Positions 45,846-54,218 of a stretch of 64,000 bases of DNA are shown here, in pieces. The stretch comes from Saccharopolyspora elongata (GTDB lineage: Bacteria; Actinomycetota; Actinomycetes; Mycobacteriales; Pseudonocardiaceae): assembly GCF_004348985.1 (NCBI RefSeq), contig NZ_SMKW01000010.1, positions 1 to 64,000 on the forward strand, given 5' to 3'. Position 1 is the first letter of the stretch. Every line of letters begins with the position of its first letter. Under the pieces are notes generated by a model, which saw only the letters and a program-made list of their open reading frames with translations, ran no database searches and was not told the DNA's origin. A program made the position numbers and the translations under genes.

Positions 45846-46493
45846 ATGTCGGGGAACGCTGGTCGCGCGAATCGCCGAGGTCGGCCGGGCTACGACCTCG
45901 GCAGACTGCTGGACGTCTCCGTCCGGGTGTTCAACGAGCGTGGCTACGAGGGCACCAGCATGGAGGACCTCTCCCAGCGGCTGGGCATCACCAAGTCGGC
46001 GATCTACTACCACGTGTCCAGCAAGGACGAGCTGCTGCGGCTGAGCGTCAACCGGGCCCTGGACGCCCTGTTCGCGGTCACCGAGGAAGCGGCGTCGACC
46101 ACCGGCAAGGCCATCGACCGGCTCGAACACGTGGTCCGGCGCAGCATCGAGGTGCTGGTCGACGAGCTGCCGTTCGTCACGCTGCTGCTGCGGGTGCGGG
46201 GCAACACCAAGGTCGAGCGGCAGGCGCTGGCCCGGCGCCGCGAGTTCGACCAGGTGGTCAGCGAGCTGGTCCGGCAGGCCGAGGCGGAGGGCAGCATCCG
46301 CCCGGACGTCGACCCGGCGCTGACCAGCCGCCTGCTGTTCGGCATGGTCAACTCGATCATCGAGTGGTACCGGCCCAGCCGCGGCCTGCGGGCCGCGCAG
46401 GTCGCCGACGCGGTGACCAAGATCGCCTTCGACGGGCTGCGCACCGGCGCCGACGACCGCGTGCCGGAGGCCCCCGCAACTCGCGCGAAATAA
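45846..46493 (+). CDS. paaR: TetR-family repressor of the paa genes
   Basis: 215 residues, 13 bases after paaK. The helix-turn-helix is FNERGYEGTSMEDLSQRLGITKSAIYYHVSSKDELL (about 28-63). Similar to TetR-type PaaR proteins of actinobacteria and Thermus that repress paa genes until phenylacetyl-CoA accumulates. The two operator-like sites in the paaZ-paaI gap are its likely targets. Confidence 0.85.
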   Translation: MSGNAGRANRRGRPGYDLGRLLDVSVRVFNERGYEGTSMEDLSQRLGITKSAIYYHVSSKDELLRLSVNRALDALFAVTEEAASTTGKAIDRLEHVVRRSIEVLVDELPFVTLLLRVRGNTKVERQALARRREFDQVVSELVRQAEAEGSIRPDVDPALTSRLLFGMVNSIIEWYRPSRGLRAAQVADAVTKIAFDGLRTGADDRVPEAPATRAK

Positions 46494-46516
46494 GTTCCAG
46501 ATCTTGGCGTCATGAT

Positions 46517-46551
46517 GATCTCGCCCGCGGGTCTCGATCCCGTGGGCGATC
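46517..46551 (+). terminator. Terminator of the paaIK-paaR operon
   Basis: GATCTCGCCCGCGGG (46517-46531) pairs imperfectly with CCCGTGGGCGATC (46539-46551) around a seven-base loop, 24 bases after the paaR stop. Confidence 0.65.
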
Positions 46552-46967
46552 TGGAGCGCCCGCCGCGCGCGCGGAACGCAGAGGGGATTTCGTGCGCGCT
46601 ACCGGCCGTCGGTCGTGACTTGGATGTGGGTCGCGACCGGCGGTCCCCCGAGCAACTCCCGTCACGTTCGCCGCAGCGGCACGGTTCCCGGCCGAGTTGA
46701 ACACAGTGGACAGTCACGCGGCGGCGTCGAAATCCCCAGCTTGTGGGTGACGAAAGACCCCTGCGATCACGGCCCCGGTCCGCTTACGCTCCTCCGATGT
46801 GGCCGCCCGGGACCCGGCGGCCGCACGGCGGATCCGCTGAAACTGGGGACAGCGGCACCAAAAATCCGGAACCGGCTGCGCGCCGGTGCGTTCTGCGGTC
46901 TTCGGCAGGACCCGGGTCCGCCCTCCCTCTCGCCCTGCACCCTGGACGAGCACTCTGGAGGCCAACC
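46552..46967. other. 416-base intergenic region
   Basis: I see no coding frame with good codon use, no tRNA cloverleaf and no clear operator. It presumably carries the promoter of the downstream hypothetical gene, whose GGAGG site is at its right edge. Confidence 0.4.
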
Positions 46968-47645
46968 GTGTCCAGGCTTGAGTCGATCGCTCGCGCCTTC
47001 CTCCGATACCTGTACGAGGACGACCGCTTCCGGCCCGAGATCGCGGACTTCTTCGCCAGCCCGGCGGCCGTGGCGGCCGCGCTGCAGCCGTCGTGGGCGG
47101 AGCTCGCCGACGTCGTGCAGACGCTGCGCGAGCACGAGCTGATCGCCACCAGCGGCACCGGATCGCAGGGCGCGCCCGCCCGCGCCGGGCTGACCGGCTC
47201 CGGGCTGATCTGCGCGGGCAGGCACGGCGGCGACATCGGCTCGTGGGCCAGGGCGCAGTCGGTCGCGGTGCTCGACGAGCGCCCGGCGGACCCCGTGGTG
47301 CCCGCCCAGCCGGCGCCCGCTCCGCCGGAGCGCCCGGACTTCACCGGGCTGAGCCGGGTGGCCAAGGTCGTGCTGCTGGCGCTGCCCACGGTGCACGCGC
47401 GCTACGGCGACACCGCCGAGATCGAACTCATCGCCCGGCGGCTGGGCGAGGCCGTGCGGCAGGACCGGCCGGATCCGCGCCGGGTACGGCTGCTCGCCTT
47501 CCGGCTGCGCAGCGAACTGGCCTCCGGCTCGGTCGCGAACACCCTGGGCGTGGTCCTGCTCGACGGCCTCGACGAGGCCCTGGCCGAGAGCGGCCTCGGC
47601 GGAACCCCGCCGGGCGAGCGCAGCGGGCCGGCCGAACAGTCCTAA
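46968..47645 (+). CDS. Hypothetical two-part helical protein
   Basis: 225 residues from GTG 46968, with GGAGG upstream. Residues 1-55 are helical (LESIARAFLRYLYEDDRFRPEIADFFASP) and followed by a winged-helix-like segment (ELADVVQTLREHELIATSG). A Pro/Ala linker (about 105-118) leads to a second helical domain (VAKVVLLALPTVHARYGDTAEIELIARRLGEAVRQD). No family recognised. The first part might be a small DNA- or protein-binding domain. Confidence 0.65.
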   Translation: MSRLESIARAFLRYLYEDDRFRPEIADFFASPAAVAAALQPSWAELADVVQTLREHELIATSGTGSQGAPARAGLTGSGLICAGRHGGDIGSWARAQSVAVLDERPADPVVPAQPAPAPPERPDFTGLSRVAKVVLLALPTVHARYGDTAEIELIARRLGEAVRQDRPDPRRVRLLAFRLRSELASGSVANTLGVVLLDGLDEALAESGLGGTPPGERSGPAEQS

Positions 47646-47729
47646 GAGGACTCCGACAGTAGTGACCGGGTTCACCGCGGATGCCCACCGTGCGCACGCT
47701 CGCGCACTCCGTGTGCTGAGATTCCCGGT

Positions 47730-48692
47730 ATGGACACGGGCACCTGGCCGCGAGTGGCGGCGCGCCGCGAGCTCGACGCCGCGGGCGTCCGGCCGCAGCT
47801 GCGCCCCGCCTACCAGCGATGCCGGATGCTCAACGCCGCGCACGGGCGCACCTACTTCCTCGCGACCCGGCTGCTGGCGCCGCGGCAGCGGCCTTCGGTG
47901 CACGCGCTCTACGGCTTCGCGCGGTGGGTGGACGACATCGTCGACGACACCGACCGGCAGCGGACCGTGGCGGACCGGCAGCAGGCGCTGGACCGGCTGG
48001 ACGGCGAGCTGCGCGCGGGCCTGCGCGCCGGGTCCAGCGACGACCCGATCCTGGCCGCGCTCATCGACACCGTCGCCCGGCACGGCATCGACCCGGCGCT
48101 GTTCACCGACTTCATGGCCTCGATGCGGATGGACCTGACCGTCCGCGCCTACCCGACGCGGGCGGCGCTGGACGCCTACATCCACGGCTCGGCCGCGGTG
48201 ATCGGCCTCCAGCTGCTCCCGGTGCTCGGCACGGTGTGCCCGGCAGACGAGGCCGAGCCCTACGCCGCGGCGCTGGGCGGCGCTTTCCAGCTCACCAACT
48301 TCCTGCGCGACGTCGGCGAGGACCTCGACCGCGGCCGGGTCTACCTGCCGATGGAGGAGCTCGCGGTGTTCGGCGTGGACCGGGACCGGCTGGCCTGGTG
48401 CCGGGAATCGGGCCGCCCGGACCGCCCGGTGCGCCGCGCGCTGGCCGACCAGGTCGCGCGCACCCGCTCGAAGTACCGCGCCGCGGAGCCCGGCATCGCG
48501 CTGCTCGCGCCGTGGTCCCGGCCGTGCGTGCGCACCGCTTTCACGCTGTACGGCGAGATCCTGGACCGCATCGTGGAATCCGGGTACGACGTGTTCCGGC
48601 AGCGGCTCGCGGTCTCCGGCCCGCGCCGCCTGGAGGTCGCCGCCGGAGCGCTCGGCTCCGTCGCCGCCGCGCGCCTCCGCGCCCGCCGCTGA
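47730..48692 (+). CDS. crtB: Phytoene/squalene synthase family protein
   Basis: 320 residues. The two Asp-rich substrate motifs are WVDDIVDDTD (about 70) and NFLRDVGEDLDRGRVYLP (about 190), and HALYGFARWVDDIVDD fits bacterial CrtB. It condenses two prenyl diphosphates head-to-head (phytoene from GGPP). No desaturase, cyclase or GGPP synthase is nearby, so it acts with distant genes or makes another C30-C40 product. Confidence 0.88.
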   Translation: MDTGTWPRVAARRELDAAGVRPQLRPAYQRCRMLNAAHGRTYFLATRLLAPRQRPSVHALYGFARWVDDIVDDTDRQRTVADRQQALDRLDGELRAGLRAGSSDDPILAALIDTVARHGIDPALFTDFMASMRMDLTVRAYPTRAALDAYIHGSAAVIGLQLLPVLGTVCPADEAEPYAAALGGAFQLTNFLRDVGEDLDRGRVYLPMEELAVFGVDRDRLAWCRESGRPDRPVRRALADQVARTRSKYRAAEPGIALLAPWSRPCVRTAFTLYGEILDRIVESGYDVFRQRLAVSGPRRLEVAAGALGSVAAARLRARR

Positions 48693-48762
48693 CACGTGTG
48701 ACCGACGCCCGCACGGGGTACGCGAAGCACGTCCGAAGTCGTGCGGAGGCGAGGTGAACGGC

Positions 48763-49092
48763 ATGCCGCAGCAGAGCTGGACCGCAACGGAGGAACGCCA
48801 GTACCAGCACATCAAGGACCAGGCGATCGAGCGCGGCAGCACCGAGGACCGCGCCGAGGAGATCGCGGCGCGGACGGTCAACAAGAACCGCGCGCAGCGC
48901 GGCGAAGCCAGGCAGCAGAGCAGGACCGCCACTCAGGACATCCCGCCGCAGCGCCGCGGTGGGCTGCGATCCGGCTCCGGTCCGGGCGGGCGCACCAAGC
49001 AGCAGCTCTACGCGGACGCCCAGCGCGCCGGCATCAAAGGCCGTTCGAAGATGACGAAGTCGGAGCTGGAGCGGGCGCTGCAGCGGAGCTGA
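48763..49092 (+). CDS. Small basic protein with a SAP/Rho_N-like tail
   Basis: 109 residues from ATG 48763. GTG 48754 is an alternative. The opening EERQYQHIKDQAIERGSTEDRAEEIAARTVNKNRAQRGEA is a charged helical domain found in proteins loosely annotated as plasmid stabilization proteins. The C-terminus LYADAQRAGIKGRSKMTKSELERAL is a SAP/Rho_N-like helix pair almost identical in motif to the tail of Ku at 35298-36263. Likely nucleic-acid binding. Function unproven. Confidence 0.7.
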   Translation: MPQQSWTATEERQYQHIKDQAIERGSTEDRAEEIAARTVNKNRAQRGEARQQSRTATQDIPPQRRGGLRSGSGPGGRTKQQLYADAQRAGIKGRSKMTKSELERALQRS

Positions 49093-49131
49093 CCCGGGCG
49101 GGCGAACGGGTGCTTGTGGGGGGCAAACCAG

Positions 49132-49452
49132 ATGGAGAGCGAAACGCCGTCGCGCTGGCAGGACGTCGGCACGACAGGCGAAGTGATCTCGCAGGCCGGC
49201 CGGGAACTGGAACGAGCCGCCCGCAAGGGCCGGGAGCCGGGCGAAACCGCCGCGGCCCGCGAAGCGCTGCTGGCCGTCACCGCGGCGGGCGCCCGGCTGG
49301 CCCGGCAGCTCGACATGCTGGCCGCCGCCTACGAGACGCCGAACTCCGCCGAACCGTCCGAACTGCACGTCGTGCTCGACCAAGCGGCGGCCGCCGCAGA
49401 GGACCTCGGCAACTGCGCGAAGGTCGCCGCGCAGGCCATCCTCGACGAATGA
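49132..49452 (+). CDS. Hypothetical helical protein
   Basis: 106 residues from ATG 49132. Nearly all alanine-rich helix (VISQAGRELERAARKGRE..ALLAVTAAGARLARQLDMLAAAY) with a likely four-helix or coiled-coil fold. No signal, no metal ligands. No family recognised. Sits 40 bases after the SAP-like protein in the same direction. Confidence 0.6.
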   Translation: MESETPSRWQDVGTTGEVISQAGRELERAARKGREPGETAAAREALLAVTAAGARLARQLDMLAAAYETPNSAEPSELHVVLDQAAAAAEDLGNCAKVAAQAILDE

Positions 49453-49473
49453 CCGCGCGGCGACCTCCGGCCG

Positions 49474-50640
49474 CTACGGCGCCTGGACCACACCCGCACC
49501 GACGTCGGTCGACGCGAGCGGCAGCCGGCGGGCGGTCTGCGACAGCCGCGCCCACAGCCCCCACGCCCGCTCCGCGTGCTGCTGCGCGTACAGCGCCGCG
49601 ACACCCGCGACGTGCGGCGTGGCCATGCTGGTGCCGCTGAGCTTCCGGTAGCGCTCCGCTCCCGGCCAGCTCGAGTAGACGTCCACGCCGGGACCGACCA
49701 GGTCCACCTGCCCGATCTCGTCGACCGTGCCGCTGGAGAAGTCCGCGATCTGCAGCTGCGAATCGATCGCGCCGACGGCCAGGATGGACGGGCAGTTGGC
49801 CGGGTGGCCTACCGGCGCGATCTTCCCGGCGGCGCGCTCGCTCTCGTTGCCGGCCGCGGCGATGATCAGCGTGCCGCGTTCCATCGCGCGCTGCGCGACC
49901 CGCTCGAAGGCCGCGGAGAACGCCTCGCCGGGCTGCGTCGGCGCGCCGAGCGACATCGACACCACCGCGGCACCGTTGGAAATCGCCCACTCGATGCCGG
50001 AGAGGATGCCGCTGTCGGAGCCCGAACCGTCGTCGCCGAGCACCTTGCCCGCGTAGATGCTGGCCTCGGACGCGATGCCGTAGCCGGGCCCGGCCTGCGA
50101 GGTGCGCGGCCCGCAGGAAGTGCCGATCACGTGCGTGCCGTGCCCGTGGCCGTCCTGCACGTCCTGGCCCTCCACGAACGAGCCCGTGACGATGTCCCGG
50201 CCGGCGAAGTCCGGGTGTTTGAGGTCGAGGCCGGTGTCGAGCACCGCGACCCGCACGCCCTTGCCGGTGGGCTGCGCGCGGTCGGCGCGCACGGTTTGCA
50301 GGCCCCAGGTGAATTCGCCGTCCGCGACGGCTGGTTCCGCGCCGATGGCGAACACCCGACGCTCCGGTTCGAACGCCGCGATCGGGCCGCTCTCCCGGGC
50401 AGCGTTCGTCAGGGCCGCCGCCTGCTCGGCGTCGGCGCTGACCAACGCGATGCCGAGCTGGTGCAGCACGATCCCGCCCGCGCCGCGGAACAGCTCGCCC
50501 GGCGCCGCGCCCGCCGCGTCGGCGGTGTTGGCGCAGCGGATGCCCGTCAGCCGCGTCAGCTCGCGGGTCCCGATGATCGTCGAGTTGTCTTCCAGCAGCA
50601 CCAGATAGCGTCCGGTGGAGCTCTCCTCGTTGGTGGTCAT
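49474..50640 (-). CDS. S8 subtilisin-like protease without signal peptide
   Basis: 388 residues from ATG 50640, with GAGGGAG upstream. Catalytic Asp135 (VAVLDTGLDLKHPDF), His167 (GHGTHVIGTS) and Ser in SGTSMATPHVAG are present, as is the oxyanion Asn in AAAGNESE. Residues 1-100 resemble an inhibitor-I9-type prodomain (RYLVLLEDNSTIIGTRELTRLTGI). There is no secretion signal, so it resembles intracellular subtilisins, or is exported by another route. Confidence 0.88.
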   Translation of the reverse strand: MTTNEESSTGRYLVLLEDNSTIIGTRELTRLTGIRCANTADAAGAAPGELFRGAGGIVLHQLGIALVSADAEQAAALTNAARESGPIAAFEPERRVFAIGAEPAVADGEFTWGLQTVRADRAQPTGKGVRVAVLDTGLDLKHPDFAGRDIVTGSFVEGQDVQDGHGHGTHVIGTSCGPRTSQAGPGYGIASEASIYAGKVLGDDGSGSDSGILSGIEWAISNGAAVVSMSLGAPTQPGEAFSAAFERVAQRAMERGTLIIAAAGNESERAAGKIAPVGHPANCPSILAVGAIDSQLQIADFSSGTVDEIGQVDLVGPGVDVYSSWPGAERYRKLSGTSMATPHVAGVAALYAQQHAERAWGLWARLSQTARRLPLASTDVGAGVVQAP

Positions 50641-50900
50641 GGTTGCTCCCTCGGCGAGTTCCGGGTGCGGCGAAACGCCACACCGTTCCCAGGTGTATCG
50701 CGCGTTACGGACAGTGACAAGCACCCACTCGGGTAAGGACCGCACTATCCGTACCGCCCATCTCGACTTCCTCAGAGATAGACTTGCGACACAACGCTTT
50801 CGTGGTACCTCGGCCGGGGATCTCCGGCACGCGGGAATGACATTTCCCGGCGCACGTCCGCACACTGGTCGTAATCACCGCCGACAGTTCGGAGCGAGCC

Positions 50901-51734
50901 GTGCGCGACCCCAGCCAGCGTTGCATCTTGATCACCGGCGCGACCGGCGGGCTCGGCCGGGCCCTGGCCCACCGGCTCGCCGAGACCGGTTCCCGGGTCC
51001 TGATCCACGGGCGCAGCGCGGAGCGCGCCGAAGCGGCGCGCGCGGAGATCGCGGCGGCCACCGGATCGAACCGCCTCGGCGTGCTGGTCGCCGACCTCGC
51101 CGAGCTCCGCCAGGTCGAACGGCTGGCCAACGACGTCCGGCTGCGCTGCGACCGGCTGGACGTGCTGGTGAACAACGCGGGCGTCGGCTCCGGGCCGCCG
51201 GACAGCGGCCGGGAGGAGAGCGCGGACGGCATCGAGCTGCGGTTCGCGGTGAACTATCTGGCCGGGTACCACCTGACGCGGCTGCTGCAGTCGCTGCTGA
51301 TCTTCTCGGCGCCGGCCCGGGTGGTCAACGTCGCCTCGGCCGGGCAGCACCCGATCGACTTCGACGACCCCATGCTGGTCCGCAACTACCTCGGCTACCG
51401 CGCGTACGCGCAGAGCAAGCTCGCGCAGATCATGTACACCTTCGACCTGGCCGAGCAGCTGCGCGGCACCGGCGTCACGGTCAACGCGCTGCATCCGGCG
51501 ACCTACATGAACACCGCGATGGTCCGCGAGGCCGGGGTGAGCCCGGTGACCACGGTGGCCGAGGGCGTCGCGGCGACGATGCGGCTGGTCGCGGACCCGG
51601 GACTGGACGAGGTGACCGGGGAGTACTTCCATGGAACCCGCGCCTGCCGCGCGCTCGAACAGGCCTACGACGGGCAGGCCAGGGCGCGGCTGCGGAAACT
51701 GTCCGACGAGCTCGTCGAGCGGGCCGGCGGCTGA
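50901..51734 (+). CDS. Short-chain dehydrogenase/reductase
   Basis: 277 residues from GTG 50901 with GGAG upstream. The cofactor motif is TGATGGLG (12-19), then NNAG (91-94) and the catalytic Ser146/Tyr169/Lys173 (YAQSK). FAVNYLAGYHLTRLLQSLL is typical of the retinol-dehydrogenase-like/SDR group common in actinomycetes. Substrate unknown. It is followed by a universal stress protein in the same direction. Confidence 0.87.
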   Translation: MRDPSQRCILITGATGGLGRALAHRLAETGSRVLIHGRSAERAEAARAEIAAATGSNRLGVLVADLAELRQVERLANDVRLRCDRLDVLVNNAGVGSGPPDSGREESADGIELRFAVNYLAGYHLTRLLQSLLIFSAPARVVNVASAGQHPIDFDDPMLVRNYLGYRAYAQSKLAQIMYTFDLAEQLRGTGVTVNALHPATYMNTAMVREAGVSPVTTVAEGVAATMRLVADPGLDEVTGEYFHGTRACRALEQAYDGQARARLRKLSDELVERAGG

Positions 51735-51772
51735 GCCCGCCACAGCGGATCGCGGAACCGGAGGCCACCGCC

Positions 51773-52207
51773 ATGAACAGCGGAACCCAGCACAGGATCG
51801 TCGTCGGGGTGGACGGCTCGGATTCGTCCAAGTGCGCCCTGCGGTGGGCGCTGCAGCAGGCAGCGCTCTCCGGGGCCGCGGTGCACGCGATCACCTCGTG
51901 GGAGTTCCCGGCCTTCTACAGCTGGGAAGGCGGCCCGATGCCGCCGGACGACTTCGAGGAGGCCGCGCGCAAGAGCCTGGCCGACACCGTCGACGAGATC
52001 GAGCACGAGCTCAGCCCGGCGGTCCCGGTGCAGCGCGAGCTCACCCACGGGCACGCGGCGCAGACGCTGCTCGACGCCTCCGAGGGCGCCGACCTGCTGG
52101 TGGTCGGCAGCCGCGGCCACGGCAGCTTCTACGGCGCGCTGCTCGGGTCGGTGAGCCAGCGCTGCGCCCAGCACGCCAAGTGCCCGGTCGTGATCGTCCG
52201 GCACTGA
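51773..52207 (+). CDS. Universal stress protein
   Basis: 144 residues from ATG 51773. A single UspA domain: VVGVDGSDSSKCALRWALQQA at the start and the ATP-binding loop VVGSRGHGSFYGALLGSVSQ with CPVVIV at the end. ATP-binding type. Role in stress or dormancy survival. Its exact partner is unknown. Confidence 0.9.
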   Translation: MNSGTQHRIVVGVDGSDSSKCALRWALQQAALSGAAVHAITSWEFPAFYSWEGGPMPPDDFEEAARKSLADTVDEIEHELSPAVPVQRELTHGHAAQTLLDASEGADLLVVGSRGHGSFYGALLGSVSQRCAQHAKCPVVIVRH

Positions 52208-52252
52208 ACGACGATCCGGTAGATCGACCCGCGCGGCGGCGGAGCGGAACCT

Positions 52253-52273
52253 CGGCAGCCTTCCCGGCTGCCG
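52253..52273. terminator. Hairpin between convergent genes
   Basis: CGGCAGCC-TTCCC-GGCTGCCG is a perfect eight-base stem between the universal stress protein (+) and the IclR gene (-). Confidence 0.75.
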
Positions 52274-52284
52274 CCCGTGCGGGG

Positions 52285-53049
52285 TCAGGAACCGGTGTGG
52301 CCCAGGCGTTCGGAGAGGGCCGACGCGCCTTCCGCGACGAGCTCGCGCAGCGCCGCCTCGGTCTCGTCGTTCCAGCGCAGGATCGGCGCCGAGATGCTCA
52401 TCGCGGCCACCACCTCGCCGGACTGGTCGCGCACCGGCGCGGCGACGCAGGCCACCGACTCGTTGGACTCGCAGTACTCCCCTGCCACGCCGCCCTCGGC
52501 GATGGCGTCGAGCTCCCGGCGCAGCGCCTTGCGGGTGGTGATGCTGTGCTCGGTCATCGCCTCCAGGCGGCGGCTGCCGTAGAGCTCGTCGACCTCGGCG
52601 CGAGGCAGCGCCGCTAGCAGCGCCTTGCCGAGCGCGGTGCAGTGCGCGGGTAGCCGCCGGCCCACGGCCGAGACCATCCGGACCGGGTGGCTGCTGTCGA
52701 CCTTGGCCACGTACAGCACGTCCGTGCCGTCGCGCACCCCGACGTGCACCGTTTCCTGGCAGCGCTCGGCGATCTCCTCCGCGACGAGCTGGCCCTCGCG
52801 GGCGAGGTCCAGCCGCTCGGCGTAGGCCGCGCCGAGCTGGAAACCGCGCACGCCCAGCCGGAACCGGTTGCTGCCGCGACCGGCGGGCATCAGGTAGCCG
52901 CGCTCGCTGAGCGTGCCGACCAGCTCGTGCACCGTGGTCCGCGGCAGGCCCAGCTGCGCGGTGATCTCCGGCGCGCTCAGCTCGTGGGCGTCCAGGAACA
53001 GCTCCAGGACGTCGAAGGCCCGTTCCACGGCAGGTACCGCTCGTGCCAC
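52285..53049 (-). CDS. IclR-family regulator
   Basis: 254 residues from GTG 53049, with GGGGGAA upstream. The winged helix is AVERAFDVLELFLDAHELSAPEITAQLGLPRTTVHELVGTLSERGYL. The ligand domain has ALGKALLAALPRAEVDELYG and GVAGEYCESNESVACVAAPV. It diverges from the U32 peptidase-like gene and probably controls it. Confidence 0.88.
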   Translation of the reverse strand: MARAVPAVERAFDVLELFLDAHELSAPEITAQLGLPRTTVHELVGTLSERGYLMPAGRGSNRFRLGVRGFQLGAAYAERLDLAREGQLVAEEIAERCQETVHVGVRDGTDVLYVAKVDSSHPVRMVSAVGRRLPAHCTALGKALLAALPRAEVDELYGSRRLEAMTEHSITTRKALRRELDAIAEGGVAGEYCESNESVACVAAPVRDQSGEVVAAMSISAPILRWNDETEAALRELVAEGASALSERLGHTGS

Positions 53050-53087
53050 GCGTACTTCCCCCTGTCGGAACTCGTCGGCCCGTTGAC

Positions 53088-53184
53088 CGATATTTCGAAC
53101 ATCGTATCCGATATCGACCACGGCGAGCCGAGAGTCCTTGACCACCCGGTCCGGCCGACCATACGATTTGACGAACATTGTTCG
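53088..53184. promoter_or_regulatory. Operator region between IclR and U32 genes
   Basis: CGAACATTGTTCG (53172-53184) is a perfect 13-base palindrome. A longer arm pair, CGATAT/ATATCG (53088-53093 with 53111-53116), lies further left. TTGACC at 53083 is a possible -35 for the U32 gene. IclR proteins bind such pairs of sites to control a divergent target. Confidence 0.6.
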
Positions 53185-53205
53185 ACATTTCGGACGGAGC
53201 TACCG

Positions 53206-54132
53206 GTGCGCCAGACACGTGAATTCCTGCGGTCCCAGGGACTGCCCACCGACGACTCCCCCACCACCAGCACCAAGCGGTTCCCGGACGGCGCGCAGTA
53301 CCGGGTGGAGATCCCCAGCACCGAAGGACCCGAGGTGCTCGACGCGGTGCTCGACGCGGCGGACGCCCGGCGGGTGCCGGTGCACCGCATCTCCCAGGGC
53401 AGCGGCGGCATGCTGCTCACCGACGACGAACTGCGCGCGATGGCCGCCACGGCCGCCGGGCGGTCGGTCGAGCTGAGCCTGTTCGCCCGGCCGGTCGCCG
53501 GGTGGGACACCAGCCCGATGGCGACCGCCCCGGCCGGCGGGCCGGTCGCCGCCCAGGCGCGCGGCACCGAGCAGCTGGTGCACGTCCTGGAGGACATCCG
53601 CCGCACCGCCGACGCGGGCATCCGCAGCGTGCTGATCACCGATCTCGGCGTGCTCAAGGTGGCCGCGGCGATGCGCGCGGCCGGCGACCTGCCGCCGGAC
53701 CTGCAGTTCAAGATCAGCGTCCAGATGGGACTGGCGAACCCCGCCTCGGTGCGCATCGCCGAGGACCTGGGCGCCGACACCTACAACGTGCCGACCGACC
53801 TCAGCATCGGGCAGCTGGCCGCCATCCGCGCCGCCACCGACCTGCCGCTGGACGTCTACGTCGAGGCGCCCGACGACATGGGCGGCTTCGTCCGGCACTT
53901 CGAGATCGCCGAGATCGTGCGCGTCGCGGCCCCGGTGCACGTCAAGTTCGGGCTGCGCAACGCGCCGAACATCTACCCCAGCGGCACCCACCTGACGCCG
54001 ACGGCGGTGGCGCTCGGCCGGGAGCGGGTGCGCCGCGCGCAGATCGGCCTGGACCTGCTGCGCCGCTACGCCCCGGACGCCGCGGGCTCGCAGCTGCCCG
54101 CCCCCGGGCTGGCGGTGCCGGTAGCCGGATAG
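53206..54132 (+). CDS. Peptidase U32-like protein
   Basis: 308 residues from GTG 53206, with GGAG upstream. A TIM-barrel-like protein: IRSVLITDLGVLKVAAAMR, DLPPDLQFKISVQMGLANPASVRIAEDLGADTYNVPTDLSI and LDVYVEAPDDMGGFVRHFEIAEIVR. Actinobacterial members of this group are annotated as U32 family peptidases and are found next to IclR regulators in catabolic loci. Real activity is unknown. The first 60 residues are an extra region before the barrel. Confidence 0.65.
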   Translation: MRQTREFLRSQGLPTDDSPTTSTKRFPDGAQYRVEIPSTEGPEVLDAVLDAADARRVPVHRISQGSGGMLLTDDELRAMAATAAGRSVELSLFARPVAGWDTSPMATAPAGGPVAAQARGTEQLVHVLEDIRRTADAGIRSVLITDLGVLKVAAAMRAAGDLPPDLQFKISVQMGLANPASVRIAEDLGADTYNVPTDLSIGQLAAIRAATDLPLDVYVEAPDDMGGFVRHFEIAEIVRVAAPVHVKFGLRNAPNIYPSGTHLTPTAVALGRERVRRAQIGLDLLRRYAPDAAGSQLPAPGLAVPVAG

Positions 54133-54218
54133 TCCACTTCGGACCGGAGGCGGGCGTTGACGAGGTCGCGCGCCGCGGCCAGAGTAGGCCTGCAACGGCT
54201 GCGGTGAAGGAGTCGCGA

